A stretch of DNA of 64,000 nt from Lomentospora prolificans. Its lineage: Eukaryota > Ascomycota > Sordariomycetes > Microascales > Microascaceae. Made by a program: the position numbers and the translations under genes. Below the pieces are notes generated by a model. It saw only the letters and a program-made list of their open reading frames with translations. It did no database searches and was not told the origin of the DNA. The DNA is taken from the NCBI GenBank assembly GCA_029532625.1, contig JARFXM010000002.1, positions 1 through 64,000 on the forward strand, given 5' to 3'. Positions within the stretch are counted from its first letter, which is position 1, and every line of letters starts with the position of its first letter. Positions 56,691 through 64,000 of the stretch are shown here, piece after piece.

Positions 56691-57528
56691 GAAATGCGTG
56701 TGAATATTGTGTGGCACATTGGTGGATACGGTTTGGTCGTTTTACCGTAATAGCTGATAAGCAATACATTCCCCGCATTGATGTCCAAGTTGATGGGTTT
56801 CCTGGTCGAAGCCCCAGCGTCTTGGGGTGAGGGATCGGTGAGGAACTGGCGTTGTCTGTCAGCTAGGTAAATAGTTAGCTAGAAAATAGCTCGGCTAGGC
56901 GACATAGATGTGGCTAATATTATGCTATTACTCACCAAAGTTAACCTTGCCGCCAGTCGTGCCACTAATTTTCCCCCAGTTTAAACGATTTGCGGGCTAG
57001 ATGAAAGTGTTGGGGCTCGAATCGGGCACGGCTTAGAACAATGAATCACTGGCGGACTTGCAATCTTTGGCTGTCGGGCTGGGTTCCACCGAATCCGAAA
57101 TTTTCGCACTTGAATGAACAACTAATAATACGGAGGTAGCAGACAGCCGAGGGATACAGAGTGGAGGCCTGGTGGTGCTTCCCTGGCTGGCGAAGTGCCA
57201 GCGCCGCCAGTGTGAGTGAGGGGTTCGTGCGGGGCCAGCCAGCGATCTGGCGGGGCGATATTCAGTTCGACTTTTAGTGTCCTCGTTCCGAAGAAAATCC
57301 AGGCTGGCACTAAAGGCCACCGGAGAGCACTACGGGCTAGATAAAAAGCTAAAAGTTAAGCCAAGGGCGGTCTCTTCCGACATTTCTCCATTAAGTAGCT
57401 AGAATGGCTCATGTAATATTTCTCTGCTGCTGGCTAGTGTGGCTCCGTGGTAATAATAGTTGCAAGTTCCACCCTCAGCTGGGTGGCTTCTGGCCATATA
57501 CAATGCGGCTGTAGGAGCATAGTGAGTA
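56691..57528. other. Intergenic, no gene seen
   Basis: About 840 bp. The left part might contain the missing 5' end of the PhzF-like relic, but I could not recognise it. Short frames at 57033-57320 on the minus strand show no domain. Confidence 0.5.
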
Positions 57529-59214
57529 TCATAGGCTAACAAAGGTATCGCAGTATGGAAAGGCATACAGTTCGCTATATCCATGAACATTAGGACCTTT
57601 CAGTTCTCTTCGCAGTTCCGCCAAAAACACCTGAGCTTCGTCATAGGTCCACTAATACACCACGGACGAATGGGCCAGCGTTGTTTTGGTTAGCTTGATA
57701 ATAGACCATGGATTAAAAAGAAGATGTAACTGGTTCTTACTACATACCTTCAAAATATCGGTCAGGGAGCGAAGGGCGAATCCTTCAATCCCTTGAAGCA
57801 GAAAGTGGCGATACAATTCTCCCCAAGCCTTTAGCGTCTTGTCCTTAGGCCATGTGCCAAAAGGAAGTTTGATTATGCGCTCGTGCAAATTGGTAAACCC
57901 GGCAGCTTGGATCGCTTGAGAGGAGATCTCGGCGGCATGAAAGGACATGCCAAGCTTTTCACCAACTTCGATCCAGATGTCTGTCCATCGCTCGAGTGCG
58001 CCGCCGGGGGGAATAGTCTCATCATCGGATCGTGTAATGGTCGATATCTCCACTTGTTCTATCCAGCCGCCCGGTCGTATATGCCTGGGTGCATGACATG
58101 TCAGCGTCGGCCTCTGCCGAACAGAATAAGATAGAGATGAGGGAATAGATAAACACTACTGATACTAGAGTGTGTTTGACATTAGCGCCGACTTACTGGA
58201 AAGCTTGATTGTGTAGCTCTACCCAGTCTCGTACGGTACCCAACATATTGCGAATGTGGACAAAATCAAAATAGTCATCCGGGAATGTCCAAGGCCGATT
58301 AATGTCATCAACCTCGAAACGGCAGTTTGGGGGGACGAGAGTCGGTTGGATCGGTGATATATCAATGCCAATAACTTCGGCATCGGGATGTTCATCTGCG
58401 AAATCTCTAATAGTTCGCCATCAGCCCCCCATCACTTAAGAGCGCGCAATGCCGCCGCCCCAGAAGAAAGTGGAGGAGGACCCCGACACATACATTGCCC
58501 AAACACCTATTCCACACCCAATGTCAAGTACGCGCTAGATGTGGGTGAGTAAGAGCAAAGCCGTTAGAGCTTAACCGTGCGCTTCCCGAGGTTAGCTAGT
58601 ACATACCTCGACATGAGACAGCGGTGCCGCATAGAGTCCGTCCAACACGAGTGTATGCATCTGATGGCTGGAGAGAATTAATTACATCCCAGAGCAGGAG
58701 AATTTGTAATCAGGAAGAAGCAGCTCAAATTGGCCCGCTGTCAACGGGACACGCGTACCTGATATCTTCCGCCACCTGCTGCTGGTCGTCGTTAGGGCCC
58801 CTAGACTCCTCAATGTGTCAATGAAAATGGTCTCCAACCCACGCGGGGGTCCGTATCCAGAACTAACCAGTAATGCCCATCGTGCTCCCCATGGTATCGC
58901 CTGCCATTCTCCCACTTGAATCTGAAAAGAGACGATCGAAGAGTAAGCGTATCTCCTCCGCTCCTACGCAGTATTAAGAAATCGATTCCCAGACGTTACT
59001 AAGCTTGCCACAGGATGTTGGGCATGGTAAACCTACCCACTGGCAAGTGTAAGGTTGTCGTTCTGATCCTATATTCGTATGCGGCGCATGAACACACGCG
59101 CCGTTGCCGATGAGTATTGGTTCTTTAACCTCTGGTGCTAGTGAGATAGGGGAGAGGCACAGCAGTACATACAACCTCAATCTGATCAATGGGCTGATCA
59201 GTGGCAGATTGCAT
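57529..59214 (-). CDS. LaeA-like SAM-dependent methyltransferase
   Basis: A 346-residue methyltransferase in nine small exons: 59173-59214, 59041-59129, 58868-58963, 58759-58800, 58607-58667, 58494-58534, 58197-58406, 57748-58084 and 57529-57651. The sum is 1041 nt and every junction phase agrees. The protein shows the LaeA-like order: FKWENGRRYHGEHDGHYWGPNDDQ across an exon join, the SAM motif LDIGCGIGVWAIDF, VIGIDISPIQP, FDFVHIRNM, then RPGGWIEQVE and a C-terminal VFLAELRREL. Known relatives include the regulator LaeA and many uncharacterised or cluster-encoded methyltransferases, so the substrate is open. It is 10 kb from the FMO and separated by unrelated genes, so membership in the cluster is doubtful. 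The last intron acceptor is the least certain. Confidence 0.85.
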
Positions 59215-60480
59215 CGCTCGATTATATTATCACCAGAAGGCTAACAGTCGTGGACGAAGGGGCGGGTGGGTAGTCTTGGGGGAATTGGAAGGCGCGAAGG
59301 CTTGGATCTTGACCGATATTCCAAACAGACAAAAGGGAGAGGACGGCCATGTATCATGAAATTCAACACTTACCAAGTATAGTTGGCCTTCCAGACTAGC
59401 GGTATGCCATGTAATCTTTCACGGCCATCTTGATTGGACGATCTTGGTTCAATGACTTCCTCATGAGTAGGAAGAGGGGAGCTAGCCCAAATTGAGTTTT
59501 CGGTGCAACGCAAGTGAAGAGGGGAAGCTGAGACCTCCAATCAAAAAGTGGCAAGGAGCACCATCCCTCTTGTTTTTTTCTCCTTTATTTTCATTTTGTT
59601 CCGAATCCCTCTTGGCCGTTCCCTATTTTGAGTGTTAACTCGATTCTCGCTCCCACATCCAACCCTGTGCATCACTCAGATTAAGTGGTGGTAATTCTTT
59701 GTAAACAGTCGGCCCAAGATCGTTCTACTTATTTCCTATTTTAATCGTTCGGAAGCGAAGTGCAGAGCCACGTGATTATGGAATCTGGGATTTCGGCTAA
59801 GTCATGTGATGTGATTTACTTCCGAAGTTTATAATACTAGTTCCAGGAGACCGTAATCATAATTATGAAATATTACGTGCTCCCGACAGCTAGGACCCAG
59901 ACTCCATCAGCTGTCGGATCTACAGCCACATGCGCGGACATGATGGAGCCGAGACTCATGTGTTCATTTTGCAAGCTCAAGACCCGATCCACGGGTACGT
60001 TTGTATTCCGGACCAGGGGTCTGAGAGTGGTCATGGCATGATCTGAAGGGTCTTGATATCTTAATACCATTTTCCCAACTTCCAGGAAATTCAAAGCTTA
60101 ACACCTTTTTTCACTGTTACTCGATTAGAGCAAATGCAACAGTCGGTCGACCAGAATTATCATCATGCTTCCCTAGGGCGAGACATGAGTTGGGCCACCC
60201 ATTTTCCCAAACCTCCCGCTGTCGAGACCTCTGGAAGAGCCCGCCAACGAGAGATTGCAGCGTTACACTCGGCTCCCTAATCAGCCCCTACAAACCCGAG
60301 TAGACATCACGATTCTATTGATACACGAAGGTCTAAATATCACCACGCAAAGGTACCGAAACGGGCGATAATGAACAGATCTTAAACGGCGTCGCCACAT
60401 TGTCCCGTGCGAGCTATGTCATATTCCTTCCACTGTGGAACTTTCAGTGAGAGTGCTGGTAGTATATAGCCGCCATCGGC
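59215..60480. other. Intergenic, no gene seen
   Basis: Upstream of the methyltransferase. A minus-strand frame at about 59873-60094 opens with a TTG and has no recognisable domain. No repeat or RNA gene was noticed. Confidence 0.5.
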
Positions 60481-62190
60481 TAGGTGTTTGACCCTACCAA
60501 GGCTAGTGACATTGTCGATATTAGCCTTGTTGCCGTCTTTGGCAGTTCTGTCATGAGCGTGGTTTCGTGCCTAGAAACGGTGGCAACGAGTTAGGCAAAA
60601 AATGTCGAACTATATCTCGTGTATTAGCCACGAGCTTGGCACCCCATCGTACGGAATCATGACGAGTGGCGAATCGCTTCAAAAGCACAAACTCTGAAAT
60701 GGCCGTTTGTCGACGTTAGATATGTAATTTTCTTGACCATGCGATTGTTATTGAGGAAGACAAGAGGACGCGAACATTCATGACAAACCTGCGGGTTATT
60801 GACCTCAGTGATCTCGTTGAGGATGTCGCGGACGCCATTAGTCTCAGCCAGCTGTCCGACAAAAGCGTTCTTCTCGTCAATCTACAGTATCGGAGTGTAT
60901 CAAATCATCAAACTACGAGGATCCTAGCAGGAAGTCATCAGACCGCCAGTTACTTGTCACGCTGAATATCCAGAGGGCGGGCGATACGGCGGGGGATTCG
61001 AAAAAGAACCTAGGCTTTTGTATAGTACATATAAGAAGAAGCACCTGGAATGTAACACTGCTCAATGGCTCAATGTTGGCACCTGGAAGCGAATGTCGTG
61101 AATATATTCAGAAACGCCGAGGTATACGACTTCTGGCCGCATTGGTATACAACAGACAAAGACGGCAACCTGCAGAACCTTCTATGCTTTACGGTTGAAG
61201 ACTCAGCATGCGGAATGACCTCCGACTATCTCAAGTACTCTCTTTTTGCACCCTTCTCCCAAGAGACGAGCATTCTCCCAGAATGGGATCAAGCTCGGCC
61301 ATCGTCTAACAGCTAGTGAGAGGGCTCCGAGGTAGCATCGACATAAAGAGCTCTAGGGGTCGGGGGACCGTAATAATTACACGCTCATGGTTCCTGCTAG
61401 TCAGTGTGGTATGGGGCTTCCCCCCTGTGGGATGGCAGCAGAGACCGATCGAGGCCGCCAAGACCAGGAGCACACCGGTAAACCCAAAGGGCTAACTCTT
61501 TGCTTTCTCATCTCGGAGGCATATGCAGCTTTCGCGGGTGTCGACGTCAATATCCCGCCTGCTGAGCAAGAACGGCCCCAGTCTGTTGCGCGAGCTGTTA
61601 GCCTGCCTAAACGCCGTGGGCACTTTAGAGACGAACTTTGTTTCAACTTCAACACAATGTTCCGTCCCGGCTGCGGATATCCACGCTCTCGACGTAGCTG
61701 GGCTTGAGATAACTGCCGCAGAAACCACTAAGCGGCGCTCTCCTCGAGAACAGGGTCCTTACTACTCTATATTACTCGGACACCGCTTCGTCTTCGTCAT
61801 CCCTACCGAAATTAGAAGCGAACACTGGGCCCGGACTCCTCCTTCAGGATCCTCCTGGTCCAAGAAGACTCGCGTGTTTATTTTTATCGACACTGAAGCC
61901 CGGTCGACCACAATGGTAGCGGCTGGAAGGCGCACCTACGTTCCGTGAAGCCACGTACGTCGCTGTCAACCCAAGCGAAATACAAAGGTTCCAGCCAACG
62001 CCAGTTATTCCAAGTTGAACAACTCGTGCGTGCGAGCGGGACTGTGGTTCCGAACATTGAGAATAGCTGCCCAAAGATTAAACAACATCGGCTTCTACTT
62101 GTCGATGACGACCTTGTCAATATGAAACTACTTACCAAGGTTAGTCAAAAAAGGAACCATACACTTGCCACGGCTTGCAACGGCAGATAA
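60480..62190 (+). pseudogene. Hybrid histidine kinase relic
   Basis: Pieces of a fungal hybrid sensor kinase appear in the right order but in different frames. First VMSVVSCLETVATS, then the H-box ISHELGTPSYGIMTSGESLQ (about 60625-60690), IDLSDLVEDVADAI (about 60800), VVNIFRNAEVYDFW (N-box region, about 61080), VEDSACGMTSDYLKYSLFAPFSQE with partial sequence to about 61270, RGSIDIKSSRGRGT (about 61330) and a receiver domain start LLLVDDDLVNMKLLTKVS (about 62095-62150). Stops and frameshifts lie between them and no set of introns repairs the order. It is therefore a decayed kinase gene. Confidence 0.75.
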
Positions 62191-64000
62191 ACGAATTCGA
62201 TGCAGCACGAGAGATTAGAGGATTGGAAGCGGAAGCAGGGGAATATCGGAGCACAAGATTGCAGCACTTATAGGGGTGAGCAGTGAGCTCAGTGGGAACC
62301 AAGCCTTTAATATTCGCAGCTGCGATCTCTTCCTAGCCAAACCGGCTAGGCTAGACAAGTGACGAAGTTTATTGGATCAATGGCTCGACGAACCAATTTG
62401 ATATGTTTTCATATTTACATGACTGATGTCCATCATAATCACAAGTGTATTGTATGGGGCAAGGGTTCAGATCGGAATAAGGTGTTGTTTTATTCTGATC
62501 TTTGCCCTGGTGTGTAAGGTTCGAGGTGAAACCACCCCACTCTAAACCATCAAGCGTACAACTTTTGTCTTTATTCCTGTCTTGAACCTAAGATTAAGCG
62601 GTCCCCAAACGCGCTGACGAGGTCGTCAGTCTTTCACCGACCCAGAGTGGTCATTTTCAAGTTCTTAACTAGCGGAGCTGTGGCGGAGTAAATCCCTTCA
62701 AGTGCCTGGCGATGCTCGGCCCCGCTTCTAATTCTATACGCAGTACGATTCCAAGACCCGCCCACTGGCAGCATGATTCAAAGACCCCTGCTGCTGGTAG
62801 TATTGTCGTGGGGTTAGTGTGCGGCGCGTCTTGGTAGGGACTGCAAGTCGACTGGCGTCGCGGGCGTGGCTGGTCACTGTATCACCATGCCGCAGTATAA
62901 GATAGGCGCATTTCTCCCGCTCCCAGAGGGGGCCAGTTTCCTGATTCTTCCTTCAACTTCTTCCATGATAGAAATGGGGCAGAGGACACGACACCCAGAC
63001 ACCCAGACGGGCCTGCTTGTTTACTCTGGTCAGTGGGTTCGCTGTTCCCGACGCTGCATCATTCTTTGGTTTCTTGAAATATTTCAATTCTTTCCAAGAT
63101 CACGCCCGATCCTATTCGGTGACGTGATTCCGACTGATGACTGTACGACTGACAAGACAGAAGCGAAGCCTCTGTCTGATGCGACCATTGGACCAGGCAG
63201 GCTGACCAGCTGTTGGCCTGTTCAACTGTCCGGCCCCTATATTGGGTTATCCGACTCCTTATCAGTATAACTGAAAGTTTCCTGCTGGCAGGACGATTCA
63301 AGGACCCGTATACTTACTGGTGCCCTACTCCTGACTCAGTAAACCTACGATATTGCGGTAAGCTGGATTGAAAATGGGTTAGAAACAAAGAGAAGATGCA
63401 GTAGAGGACGAACGTAGATTTATAGTTTCGCAGAGGATACTAGAGCTATGGAAAGGGCCGAATCGAGATGAGACTGTCAATTTCCACTCGTCGGGACTTC
63501 AAATTTCCACTTGTGGGGACCGCAAGGGGGACTGCAGGGAGCCGGAACGTATTGAAGCGTTTCTCGTGAGTTTACGAGTGTGGCCTTGAAAAACGGAATT
63601 ATTAAAAAGATACCTGTGTTTATCTAGGAAACAGATACACATGGAGATATCTTTATAGTTGGGTATGGAGCAATTTGCAGCACTCACTGAGAGGTCTCTT
63701 TCCTTTCATAGAGGCTGCAGGCAGAATTTACAGCCGCTGCTGGCTGGAGTAAGGATTCATTGGCGATTTGGCGAGGATCGGCAAGAGAACCCGCGTTTTT
63801 GCCTAGAATATATAATAAAAAAAGAAGACCCTCCTTCATACCGCATCGCGAATATCGACAGTGCGCTGATACATCGGCAAATTCGTAAAGTTTCCGTGAT
63901 CTCTCGTAACTCTTACCTTCTAGCCCCAAAGGATGGGTAGGGATCGTGGGCGCAGATGTTAAGGTGTTCAGGACTATCAGCGGTTTGGTATCATGATTAC
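62191..64000. other. No gene seen; short direct repeats
   Basis: 1.8 kb to the end of the window. Two direct repeats of AATTTCCACTYGTSGGGAC occur at about 63480 and 63503, and GATTCAARGACCC occurs at about 62775 and 63294. Open frames of 93-134 codons (62866-63270 and 63659-63940, plus strand) show no domain and I do not call them. It may be decayed transposon or intergenic DNA. Confidence 0.45.

Noticed and set aside
62866..63270. 134-codon plus-strand frame
   Set aside because: No recognisable domain and no neighbouring exon. Length alone is not enough at this base composition.
63659..63940. 93-codon plus-strand frame near the right edge
   Set aside because: The opening codon is TTG, with the first ATG two codons in, and no domain is seen; an overlapping minus-strand frame of similar length argues for chance.
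1..64000. tRNA or rRNA genes
   Set aside because: No cloverleaf-like A/B-box pattern or rRNA segment was noticed by eye. A tRNAscan-SE and Infernal run would settle this.

Overview
This window is the left end of a chromosome of a filamentous ascomycete (Pezizomycotina). It opens with 30 exact CCCTAA telomere repeats. The genes have short introns with GT/AG borders, and the first 11.5 kb show the CpG/CpA loss and TAG-stop pattern of repeat-induced point mutation (RIP). Genus cannot be fixed from sequence alone.

Region 1 (1-11575) is telomere plus AT-rich, gene-free subtelomere. It holds minisatellites, three copies of a telomere-associated repeat and one heavily RIP-mutated Ty3/gypsy pol with a possible 3' LTR. 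It ends in a short TTAGGG-type remnant facing the opposite way to the terminal telomere, and base composition changes abruptly there.

Region 2 (about 12.0-47.1 kb) is a biosynthetic gene cluster around a 4018-residue PKS-NRPS (KS-AT-DH-MT-KR-ACP-C-A-T-R) whose eight-exon model closes in frame. Around it are an ACS-type MFS transporter, a P450, a 14-TM-type MFS transporter, an alpha/beta hydrolase, an AflR-like Zn2Cys6 regulator, a lipocalin-type Diels-Alderase, a trans-acting enoyl reductase, an unrecognised 136-residue protein, a second P450 and a flavin monooxygenase. The synthase has no visible working ER, so the separate reductase should supply it. The R domain keeps its Tyr/Lys pair and should release an aldehyde. 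Hydrolase and Diels-Alderase would then fit pyrrolinone formation and cycloaddition, as in cytochalasan and related acyl-pyrrolinone pathways. The two P450s and the FMO would oxidise the scaffold. A recurring CCAATCGGA-type motif in most cluster promoters is a candidate site for the local regulator.

Region 3 (47.1-64.0 kb) is mixed accessory DNA: a secreted GH43-like glycosidase, an ankyrin-repeat relic, a GH78 alpha-L-rhamnosidase, a PhzF-like relic, an intact nine-exon LaeA-like methyltransferase and a decayed hybrid histidine kinase. The last 1.8 kb shows no gene I can support.

Exon models were built by hand. Total lengths divide by three and the splice phases I worked through agree, but no transcript evidence was available.
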